Shown piece by piece: positions 48,989 to 55,590 of a stretch of DNA of 64,000 nt. The notes beneath the pieces were generated by a model. That model did not search any database and was not told the DNA's origin. It saw nothing but the letters and a program-made list of their open reading frames with translations. Numbering within the stretch: position 1 is the stretch's first letter; each line of letters opens with the position of its first letter. The translations under genes were made by a program, and so were the position numbers. The stretch is from a virus, in IMG/VR virus record IMGVR_UViG_3300035670_000086, positions 1 through 64,000 of that record. One strand, given 5' to 3'.

Positions 48989-49026
48989 AAAGAAAGAGCC
49001 AGAGAGATTTTATTTCTCTCTGGCTC
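48989..49026 (-). terminator. Rho-independent terminator after capsid gene
   Basis: On the minus strand GAGCCAGAGAGA pairs with TCTCTCTGGCTC and is followed by TTTCTTTTTT. It ends transcription after the major capsid gene, a usual arrangement for an abundant product. Confidence 0.88.
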
Positions 49027-49052
49027 GATTGTTTACCCTAAGGTAACTCTAC

Positions 49053-50585
49053 TCACTTAGTAGCTTTTGCGAAGGGGTAGAGCATGTAGTTTGAAGCAGT
49101 ACCAACGATTCTAATTATTCTGTAGAATCTTTGAGCAGGTTGGATTGCCATCTTGCCGTAGCGGGTCAAGATACCCTTTCTTGGTTGGAAGGTTTCAGGG
49201 TCAGTTATTGTTGGTAGTGACTCGATTGGGATGTATGGGCAGTAAACGAATCCACCGTCCATAGGGCTTCCACCCTTGTAACCCATCAAAATCTCGTCTT
49301 CAGGCCAGAGTGGGTCGATGAAGAGATCGTACTTACCAGCGAACTTACCACGGTACTCAATCTTGTTAGCACCCATGTTTGTGATGCCTTCAGTCTTGGG
49401 ACCGATACCACCTTCGAGCTTGGCAGCGGATTCCATCATTGCACCAACCAATGGTGATGTGATAATCCAGTTACCGGGGCCACGATGGGTTGTCTTGTAA
49501 ATATCTTGTGATGCAAAGTTCATTACACCCAAGAGATTAGCGTAAACTTGGCCCATGTGTTGAGGAGCAAAGTTTGCAGCGCATGCGGTTAGGTCAACGA
49601 TGAAAACATTGCTGTCGACTGCTGCGCCGTAAGCATCTGTTGGCATTGTGCCTTGACCATATGTGAATGATGCTGGGGTGAACCCTGTGCCTTCTGGGCC
49701 ACTGCCACCGATAGCACCAAAGTTATTTGAATTGGAGTTATCTAGTGAAGCGTATGTCCAGTTGGGGTTGTATGTTGCACCAGTGACATTGTAAGCAATA
49801 CCACGGAGGTCTTCGATCAACTCGCGGTCGATTTCGAGTTCCAATTCCTTTGACATGAGTTCAGTCAACTCACGCTCAAGGTCAAGGTTGTGATATGCCT
49901 TGAGGTCTTGGCTGGCTTCAATTGTCCACAATGCACGCATCTTGCGTGTACGGGCAACGACAGGCTGCTGCTCAACACTGATGTTGAGTTCAGGAATACC
50001 AGAACCTGTTAATGCTTCACCTGCTGAAACTGACCAACCTAGGATTGTGTTTGTTGAAGGCCAAGCTGCGATTCTACCACCGTAAGTAGTAGTTGCCCAA
50101 CCAGTGGCAGATGCACCAGAAGTTCCGTAGAGCTTCTCTGTGCTGACACCAGTCAATGCACCAGTGTACAATCCACCAACTGTGCTACCTTGAATGGTGC
50201 TAGTTGTTAGGCCCTGATAGGTTAGGTTGTACTTGCTGTACAACTGCTGCTTAGTTGCACCGTATTGACGGGCTGAACCTAGATAGAAGATCTGTGATAC
50301 TGGACCTTCCATAGGCTGAACTGAACCGATCTTGTTGAAGATCAATTCAGGGAACACTCTACGAACGAGTGGGAAGGCGAACTTTTGGAAAGTGCCTAAA
50401 CGACCAGCAGTGGTTGCACCTGCTGATAAGTCTTCGTTAACCTGTTGGGCAACGATTGACTTCGCTTGGTTCTCTAAGAGAATAGCGGTAACTTTAGCTG
50501 TGTACTGGTCACTAATGCCTTCTAGTACTGGTGACCACTTTTCAACTAACTTATTGTGGTTGAGATTAGTTAATGTATCGGACAT
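49053..50585 (-). CDS. Major capsid protein (gp23-like)
   Basis: With the start at 50585 the protein has 510 residues and begins MSDTLTNLNHNKLVEKWSPV. LGTFQKFAFPLVRRVFPELI, MEGPVSQIFYLGSARQYG and ARTRKMRALWTIEASQDLKA are clear gp23-family segments. TGAGGAA precedes this ATG; an ATG four codons upstream overlaps the scaffold stop. The N-terminal 60 residues are expected to be removed by the prohead protease. Confidence 0.93.
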   Translation of the reverse strand: MSDTLTNLNHNKLVEKWSPVLEGISDQYTAKVTAILLENQAKSIVAQQVNEDLSAGATTAGRLGTFQKFAFPLVRRVFPELIFNKIGSVQPMEGPVSQIFYLGSARQYGATKQQLYSKYNLTYQGLTTSTIQGSTVGGLYTGALTGVSTEKLYGTSGASATGWATTTYGGRIAAWPSTNTILGWSVSAGEALTGSGIPELNISVEQQPVVARTRKMRALWTIEASQDLKAYHNLDLERELTELMSKELELEIDRELIEDLRGIAYNVTGATYNPNWTYASLDNSNSNNFGAIGGSGPEGTGFTPASFTYGQGTMPTDAYGAAVDSNVFIVDLTACAANFAPQHMGQVYANLLGVMNFASQDIYKTTHRGPGNWIITSPLVGAMMESAAKLEGGIGPKTEGITNMGANKIEYRGKFAGKYDLFIDPLWPEDEILMGYKGGSPMDGGFVYCPYIPIESLPTITDPETFQPRKGILTRYGKMAIQPAQRFYRIIRIVGTASNYMLYPFAKATK

Positions 50586-50593
50586 AATATTCC

Positions 50594-51214
50594 TCATTTG
50601 GCTTTTGGCATTAGAGCCATTACACCTTCAGTCAAGAACTGGTTGTTTACCTTAGACACTTTCTTAACTGGAGTATGTTGCATCTCGTCGGCAATAATTA
50701 CTGCCTTCTCTGATGTCTTGAATGGAAGTGAGGCTTGTTCTGTTAATTGTTCTACTTCCTCCTCAAGATGTACGGTTTGCTCTTGTAGAGCTTTGTTCTT
50801 CTTAGAAATAATCTTCACAGTACGCTCTAGTTGTTGTATTTGCGTTACTGCGTTGTTTAGTTCTTCTATGAGAACTTGGTTTTCTTCTTCGACTTGGCTC
50901 TGCTCCTTAACTACTTGAGCAACTGCACGCTGCTCATCCTTTTCGTTAAGTTCTAAAGCCATAAGAGATTTTATGCTTTCAAAGAGTTGTGCGTTGCGAT
51001 AGACATCACTCTCTTCTTGTAGTTCCCGTAAAGCGTGTTCTTTTACGGATTGAATCTCCATACGCAAGAAGCCTTTTACTTTAGCTTCTAGTAAATTAAC
51101 TCTTTGATTAACTTCTTCCTTGATTACGGTGTCTACCAATTCGGCAATTTGGTTTACTGCCTCCTCTGACAAACCTTCTGGAAGTAGTTCGGCTATTGAT
51201 TTTACTTTTGACAT
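50594..51214 (-). CDS. Head scaffold protein (gp22-like)
   Basis: The 206-residue protein is a long helical, acidic coiled coil (about residues 30-165), as expected of the scaffold core. It holds several [L/I]-x-E sites, including FLTEGVMAL near the end, that the protease could cut. It lies between the prohead protease and major capsid genes, the usual T4 order. AGGAGA precedes the ATG. Confidence 0.85.
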   Translation of the reverse strand: MSKVKSIAELLPEGLSEEAVNQIAELVDTVIKEEVNQRVNLLEAKVKGFLRMEIQSVKEHALRELQEESDVYRNAQLFESIKSLMALELNEKDEQRAVAQVVKEQSQVEEENQVLIEELNNAVTQIQQLERTVKIISKKNKALQEQTVHLEEEVEQLTEQASLPFKTSEKAVIIADEMQHTPVKKVSKVNNQFLTEGVMALMPKAK

Positions 51215-51229
51215 AAGTTCTCCTAGAGT

Positions 51230-51245
51230 CTATATTTATCTATAA
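51230..51245 (-). promoter_or_regulatory. Possible late promoter before scaffold gene
   Basis: Minus strand TATAGATAAATATAG contains GATAAATA, one base from the T4 late consensus TATAAATA, about 20 bases before the scaffold ATG. No -35 box is seen. Confidence 0.4.
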
Positions 51246-51272
51246 ATGATAAAATAAAATACTTAGATTTTT

Positions 51273-51977
51273 TTATTTTTTGTAGCGATTAACGATTTTA
51301 TCTATTTCACGAGCAAGGGATTCAGCCTTGCTTATTTCTTCTATATTTACATCCTCAATGATTTCCTGAGGCTTGTATTTTAAATCTAGCTTATTTTTAA
51401 GTAGCGTAACTAATACATTCTCTCTCAAAGCCTGTTGCTTAGTCTTCTGTTTTAATAATAGCGTAGATTCTGAGACAGATGGGAATGCTCCTCTTGTGCT
51501 TGGGTCTGCAACTAGGTCGAAGGTTACCATTTTATAATCTTCTTGAACCTCTTGCTTACCCGGAGTATCGTCACATTCCTTTAAGCTACCTAGACCACGG
51601 CTTGAGATACCGATTCTAACACCGTCTTTAATTAACTGTTGTGCAACCTTACCAGCAGGAGTATTAAGCAATTCAGCTTCTCCAATTAGTTTGTTACCAT
51701 CCCAATCTAATTTTGTAATTAAGTGTGAGACATTTGTTAATTTAACAGATGTATACTCAGGGTGATCTAGTTCACCTAGCAATCTTCTCTCTGTAATCAT
51801 AGGCATTAGTTTGCCCATCTCACGCTCTAATAACGACTTCTTGTAGCGACGATTGTTATTATTAAACTCATCGGCTCTACCGAAGATGCCTGCTACACGA
51901 ACCAAACCATTACCTGATTTAGATTCGTTGATTACTCGTACTGAGTCTGTACCAAAAAAGTCTGTTAATAGATTCAT
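51273..51977 (-). CDS. Prohead core protease (gp21-like)
   Basis: The 234-residue protein contains LLGELDHPEYTSVKLTNVSH (catalytic His region) and GVRIGISSRGLGSL (catalytic Ser region), the two hallmarks of the T4 gp21 protease family. It should cleave scaffold, capsid and internal proteins at [L/I]-x-E sites during head maturation. The run of genes just upstream encodes its likely substrates. Confidence 0.92.
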   Translation of the reverse strand: MNLLTDFFGTDSVRVINESKSGNGLVRVAGIFGRADEFNNNNRRYKKSLLEREMGKLMPMITERRLLGELDHPEYTSVKLTNVSHLITKLDWDGNKLIGEAELLNTPAGKVAQQLIKDGVRIGISSRGLGSLKECDDTPGKQEVQEDYKMVTFDLVADPSTRGAFPSVSESTLLLKQKTKQQALRENVLVTLLKNKLDLKYKPQEIIEDVNIEEISKAESLAREIDKIVNRYKK

Positions 51978-51986
51978 ATTAAATTC

Positions 51987-52265
51987 TTACCTAGATCCTG
52001 TTCTTCTTCCAGACCGTCTTCTAGCCGTCGCGTTTCCAGCTCGTGATGCTGGAGTTCCAGCAGCCACTCCGGGATGTAAGTCTGTCGATGTTGTACCACT
52101 AATTTGTCTTGATATCAATTTTTTAGTTCCTTTCCCCGGATAGTTTGTTGCATGCTTCAACATTCCGGGAGTTAATAAAGGACGAGGTTTTTTTAATTTA
52201 GGATTACCAACCTCATTAATTTGAGCTTCAACTAACAAATCATGTATTCTTTGAATGTAATTCAT
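51987..52265 (-). CDS. Internal head protein-like, capsid-targeting N-terminus
   Basis: The 92-residue protein begins MNYIQRIHDLLVEAQINE. LVE before Ala is a good gp21-type site. The rest is Pro/Arg/Gly-rich and ends RRRSGRRTGSR, so it could bind DNA. The C-terminal half resembles that of 8745-9014 in its Ala-Arg-Gly pattern. The ATG follows the upstream stop at one base distance (TAATATG). Confidence 0.75.
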   Translation of the reverse strand: MNYIQRIHDLLVEAQINEVGNPKLKKPRPLLTPGMLKHATNYPGKGTKKLISRQISGTTSTDLHPGVAAGTPASRAGNATARRRSGRRTGSR

Positions 52266-52266
52266 A

Positions 52267-52782
52267 TTAGCAATTCCACTTTCTTAATGCTTTGTTTATT
52301 CTGCTATTAGGATTCTTAGCAGTCTTTGCGGATGTTCTGCGCTTCTTCATCCCACCCATTCGAGCGCAGAATGATTTTCTTCTCTTAGCAGCCTTTGAAC
52401 CTTTTTTAAGTTTTGATGGCTTGGTGGTTACAGCAGTCTTTAATTTTGAACCGGGGTTTTCTCTACGATAGGATTCAACTCCCTTTTTATTTAGACCACC
52501 GGAAGGATTTTTTCCCTCTTTTCTTTGCCAAGCTGCTACTTCTGTTATTAGATCACCTATTCTTTCAATAGAATCTTCAACTCTTGCGGCTCTACGACCT
52601 GCACTCTCTTTCTTAGCAGCTTGTAATTTATTTAATTGAGCTTGATGTGCAACTCTTGTTGCTGATTCAGCAGGTGTGCCCTCAGCCTCTTTTCTTTGTT
52701 TATAAAGAGCTTTTGCTACTCTCGTAGCTCTTTTTATTTTTTTTTCATTTATTAAATTTACTATCTGTTCGTAGATGTTCAT
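52267..52782 (-). CDS. Internal head protein-like, capsid-targeting N-terminus
   Basis: With the start at 52782 the protein has 171 residues and begins MNIYEQIVNLINEKKIKRAT. INE is the likely cleavage site. It is very basic and ends in the module KSFCARMGGMKKRRTSAKTA, NPNSRINKALRKWNC, which I know as a short recurring element in phage proteins. The start overlaps the upstream stop as ATGA. Confidence 0.75.
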   Translation of the reverse strand: MNIYEQIVNLINEKKIKRATRVAKALYKQRKEAEGTPAESATRVAHQAQLNKLQAAKKESAGRRAARVEDSIERIGDLITEVAAWQRKEGKNPSGGLNKKGVESYRRENPGSKLKTAVTTKPSKLKKGSKAAKRRKSFCARMGGMKKRRTSAKTAKNPNSRINKALRKWNC

Positions 52783-53321
52783 TTTGATTTTGGTACGCAA
52801 TTTGGAACCTTGCGCCCACCTTTCATCTTCATTCCGATAGCTTCATAACCTTTCCAACAAGGACCTTTTTTCTCATTTAATTGAAAAGATTCTCTAATTA
52901 GTTTTGTTATGTATCCGTAATAAGTTGATTCATTTTCTCCGGGAAGCGGTGCATCACTTTTGGCAAATTTAGAGGTGTCCATTGATGTAGCCTTCTTAGC
53001 TGATTTTTTTGGTTTTGCGGCGCGTCTTTTCTTTACTTTTGGTTTAGGTTGTTTAGGAACAGGAGCAGCATCTTTTTTCTTAGCAGCTACTCTAGCTCTA
53101 ATTGCTGCTCTTCTATCATCTGCATTTAAACCTCCCTCATACTTTCCCCTCAATGGATTCCATTGTCCTGTATAGGGGTTAGCTGGTTTGGATGAAAGTA
53201 GAGTTCCCATCGCTCTACCAATTCTACCAAGAAGTTCATCTATTCTTTCTTGTTGTTCTTGAGACTCTACAATAATTTGATCGCCTGAGATTACCTCAGT
53301 TATTCTGTTGTAATAATTCAT
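52779..53321 (-). CDS. Internal head protein-like, capsid-targeting N-terminus
   Basis: The 180-residue protein begins MNYYNRITEVISGDQIIVES. IVE at residues 17-19 is a possible cleavage site, and LNE near residue 154 would release the C-terminal module GPCWKGYEAIGMKMKGGRK, a short element seen in other phage proteins. The middle is Lys/Ala/Pro-rich (PKPKVKKRRAAKPKKSAKKA). AAGGAA precedes the ATGA-coupled start. Confidence 0.75.
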   Translation of the reverse strand: MNYYNRITEVISGDQIIVESQEQQERIDELLGRIGRAMGTLLSSKPANPYTGQWNPLRGKYEGGLNADDRRAAIRARVAAKKKDAAPVPKQPKPKVKKRRAAKPKKSAKKATSMDTSKFAKSDAPLPGENESTYYGYITKLIRESFQLNEKKGPCWKGYEAIGMKMKGGRKVPNCVPKSK

Positions 53322-53704
53322 TTGTGTTCCTTGTATTTTAAAAACTTCTTGGATCTTTGCTTACCATGTTTTTTCATGGTGCGAACTGAATAACCTTTGA
53401 TTTCGCTAAATGGAGTTCCAGCAGCAAAACCTTTAGCAACTTTTTCTGATTGTTGAACGCTCTTCTTACCCCATGTAGGACGGGTAACTACATATAATCT
53501 ATCACTAGCAGTTGTGGAAAAGATTGTTCCAAAGTCTAAAACACCCAATGCTTTAGAAATTGAAGGGAATACTCTAACTCTTGATTTTCTAGCTTTTACT
53601 CGTTCTCTACTTGCGCCTTCTTTGGATGCAAATACATTCCTACCAGAACGGCTACCCTGTCCAGATTCAAATCTAGAATCAATAATTAGTTGTAATATTC
53701 TCAT
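53318..53704 (-). CDS. Basic protein in the internal-protein run
   Basis: The 128-residue protein begins MRILQLIIDSRFESGQGSRS. The N-terminus is short and hydrophobic like its neighbours, but RFE lacks the Leu/Ile of the protease site. The body is very basic and ends KKHGKQRSKKFLKYKEHK. It is ATGA-coupled on both sides. It is probably virion-packaged like its neighbours. Confidence 0.65.
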   Translation of the reverse strand: MRILQLIIDSRFESGQGSRSGRNVFASKEGASRERVKARKSRVRVFPSISKALGVLDFGTIFSTTASDRLYVVTRPTWGKKSVQQSEKVAKGFAAGTPFSEIKGYSVRTMKKHGKQRSKKFLKYKEHK

Positions 53705-53856
53705 TTCATTCCCTGTTTCTTTTTAACATCCATTACACAGCGTTCGTATTTATCTTTATCTCCTCTACCAACAGAAGCAGTGCATACCGCCCAAGGATTT
53801 ACTTTTTTACCCTTTTTAGCTTCTGTCAATAGATTAAAGATTTTTTTGTAAATCAT
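53701..53856 (-). CDS. Internal head protein-like, capsid-targeting N-terminus
   Basis: With the start at 53856 the protein has 51 residues and begins MIYKKIFNLLTEAKKGKKVN. LTE before Ala is a good gp21-type site. The mature part KVNPWAVCTASVGRGDKDKY, ERCVMDVKKKQG is a module found in other phage proteins. The start lies one base beyond the upstream stop; a longer frame from 53922 would overlap the upstream gene. Confidence 0.75.
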   Translation of the reverse strand: MIYKKIFNLLTEAKKGKKVNPWAVCTASVGRGDKDKYERCVMDVKKKQGMK

Positions 53857-53857
53857 G

Positions 53858-54259
53858 TTAGTAGGTCCAACTCTTTTTTTTCTTTTTCTTCTTTTTACCG
53901 GGGCCTGCCATGTTAACACCAATCATCCCACAAGAAGTCATCTCCTGAATCAACCCTCTAGCTTGAACTAGAACTTGTTCAAATTCAGTTATTAGTTGTT
54001 CAGGAGATTTAGTCTTAGTTCTTTCCTCTACCCTCTTAGATTCTTGTACAGGTCTAGCTACAGCCTTCTTTTTTATTCCAAAGGATCTAGCAAATATATC
54101 TGTGACCGTAGCTTCATCTACTTGAATCTTAGAGAGATCAGGACCATCAGGAGTTGGGATTGATACAGGCAATCCATTAGATGTACTTCTTTTGTACTCA
54201 TTTTTGTTTTGCTCAATGAGTGACATTGCAAAGTCACCTATAGATTTAATATTGCTCAT
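53858..54259 (-). CDS. Protein with poly-Lys tail in the internal-protein run
   Basis: The 133-residue protein begins MSNIKSIGDFAMSLIEQNKN; LIE at about residue 16 could be a protease site. It contains IQVDEATVTDIFARSFGIKK and LIQEM. It ends GPGKKKKKKKKSWTY. The poly-Lys run is encoded by a long A-tract-like stretch (TTTTTTTTCTTTTTCTTC on the plus strand), a place where length variation or slippage could occur. Confidence 0.65.
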   Translation of the reverse strand: MSNIKSIGDFAMSLIEQNKNEYKRSTSNGLPVSIPTPDGPDLSKIQVDEATVTDIFARSFGIKKKAVARPVQESKRVEERTKTKSPEQLITEFEQVLVQARGLIQEMTSCGMIGVNMAGPGKKKKKKKKSWTY

Positions 54260-54262
54260 ATG

Positions 54263-54748
54263 TTATTGTTTAATTATTTTTTTTGGCTTCTTTACTGGTG
54301 GCTGTGTTTTTTCTACTGGTAGTTTTGTAGACCCTTTTCTTCTAGCCATTTGTTCTTGGTGTTGTCTATAATCATCTCTATCCCAACCACCCGTAGTATA
54401 ATATTCATTTTCTTCCTCCATCAAAGAACGAAGAATAGGATCAGCTATAGCTAAGAAAGCCTCTTCTGAGATTAGTTCATCTTGATAAGCCTCTTTGATA
54501 AGGTTTAAAATGTTTGCTATCTCAGTAGATGCATTTACTTTTTTTCCGGCTTTTTGCTTGTGGTCATGGTCGTAACAATTGGCTGATCCCACAGGTGATT
54601 TTTGACCACCCTTTCCTTCATGATGAGTAGGGATCATTGCTTTACCTTTACCCTTACCTTTACCCTTACCTTTACCGGATTTTTTCTTAGCCGTTTTAGC
54701 TTTCTTAGCTTCGTTAATTGAAGCAAATATACGATTTAGTGAATCCAT
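54263..54748 (-). CDS. Internal head protein-like with KG repeat
   Basis: The 161-residue protein begins MDSLNRIFASINEAKKAKTA. INE before Ala is a likely cleavage site, and LIKE before Ala near residue 89 is another. Residues 25-36 are six Gly-Lys repeats. A His/Lys-rich part follows, then an acidic segment and a basic end. AAAGGTG precedes the ATG. Confidence 0.72.
   Translation of the reverse strand: MDSLNRIFASINEAKKAKTAKKKSGKGKGKGKGKGKAMIPTHHEGKGGQKSPVGSANCYDHDHKQKAGKKVNASTEIANILNLIKEAYQDELISEEAFLAIADPILRSLMEEENEYYTTGGWDRDDYRQHQEQMARRKGSTKLPVEKTQPPVKKPKKIIKQ
54641..54676. repeat. Tandem repeat encoding (Gly-Lys)6
   Basis: A short direct repeat of the type CTTTACCCTTAC on the plus strand encodes GKGKGKGKGKGK. 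It may expand or contract by slippage. Confidence 0.7.
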
Positions 54749-54760
54749 AGTTACACCTTT

Positions 54761-54801
54761 CTTGCTAACAGCAAGTTTAATAGATGTGAGTTTAGACTCA
54801 C
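54761..54801 (-). other. Two small hairpins before the internal-protein run
   Basis: GTGAGT-loop-ACTCAC (54786-54801, overlapping the stop of the acidic core gene) and CTTGCT-AAC-AGCAAG (54761-54775, just before the ribosome binding site of 54263-54748). Neither has a T-run. They may be mRNA processing or stability elements. Confidence 0.45.
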
Positions 54802-55217
54802 TTATACTTCATACCTTTTTTGCCCATTTTACCCTTTGCTTTTTTTAGCTGATGTGGCATTTTACCTTCTTCGATTTGTTCATCTTCATCGTCGAAGTCT
54901 TCTTCATCATCTTCGTCTTCTGATTCGTCTTCTTCATAGAGTTCTTCACCGTCTTCTTCTTCCTCTTCTTCATTGAGGGTAGCAGCATTAACTGCTTCGA
55001 GAACATTAGCTGTGTGCTCCATTAGGGCCTCGTCGCTAATAGCCTCGTCTAGGTGTGAAGAGCAGAGGGGGCATACATGAGCTTCCTCTTCTACTTCTTC
55101 GGTTGACTCGTCTATTTTCTGGTCTTGTGTTTTGTTAACCTTTAGACCAAAATCTGACCAAGCGGCGTTCTCAAGAATAATCTTCATTGCATCATCTGAT
55201 ATATTTAAGTGCTTCAT
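54798..55217 (-). CDS. Acidic prohead core protein (gp67-like)
   Basis: The 139-residue protein begins MKHLNISDDAMKIILENAAW. It has a CPLC motif near residue 53, then an extremely acidic region (about residues 80-117, mostly Glu and Asp) and a basic tail (KKAKGKMGKKGMKYK). T4 gp67, a prohead core component, is similarly acidic. ILE and other sites could be cut by the gp21-like protease. An exact TATAAATA late promoter precedes it. Confidence 0.65.
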   Translation of the reverse strand: MKHLNISDDAMKIILENAAWSDFGLKVNKTQDQKIDESTEEVEEEAHVCPLCSSHLDEAISDEALMEHTANVLEAVNAATLNEEEEEEDGEELYEEDESEDEDDEEDFDDEDEQIEEGKMPHQLKKAKGKMGKKGMKYK

Positions 55218-55254
55218 AATTTTAAATCCTTTGTGGGAATAAGTTCCCTATTGT

Positions 55255-55262
55255 TATTTATA
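55255..55262 (-). promoter_or_regulatory. Late promoter TATAAATA
   Basis: Minus strand TATAAATA, the T4 late consensus, lies 38 bases before the ATG of the acidic core gene. No -35 box is present. It is followed by a small hairpin GGGAA-TAAG-TTCCC. The gp55-like factor encoded at 33291 would be the matching sigma. Confidence 0.6.
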
Positions 55263-55299
55263 CTACTTTAAAACAAGTAGAATATTTTTATTAATTTTT

Positions 55300-55590
55300 T
55301 TAATTAGCAAAGACATCTGGGGATCCAATTCCTGCAATATCTCCACATTGAACTAAATCCCCTGTTCTATGGACCCCTTTATTGTTAACAAGGACAGTAG
55401 AACTTCCTGTAGCAGCGGGACCCATAACATGGGTATCGTCACCACAAGTGTGAGTTTGAGAATAATTATCCCCAATCCTGACCACAGGTTTATTATTAAC
55501 GAAGACATCTGGACTGCCTATTAAACAAAGTTTAGGCCCATAACAATGTCCTACCGAAAGATCTGTATTTGCTCTAAATATTTGGGGCAT
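55300..55590 (-). CDS. PAAR-domain spike tip protein
   Basis: The 96-residue protein begins MPQIFRANTDLSVGHCYGPK and has the PAAR pattern: SPDVFVNNKPVVRIGD, then HVMGPAATGSSTVLVNNKGV, HRTGD and IGSPDVFAN. PAAR proteins cap the beta-helical spike of contractile tails with a metal-stabilised tip. His and Cys residues for the metal site are present. It lies among baseplate genes. Confidence 0.9.
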   Translation of the reverse strand: MPQIFRANTDLSVGHCYGPKLCLIGSPDVFVNNKPVVRIGDNYSQTHTCGDDTHVMGPAATGSSTVLVNNKGVHRTGDLVQCGDIAGIGSPDVFAN

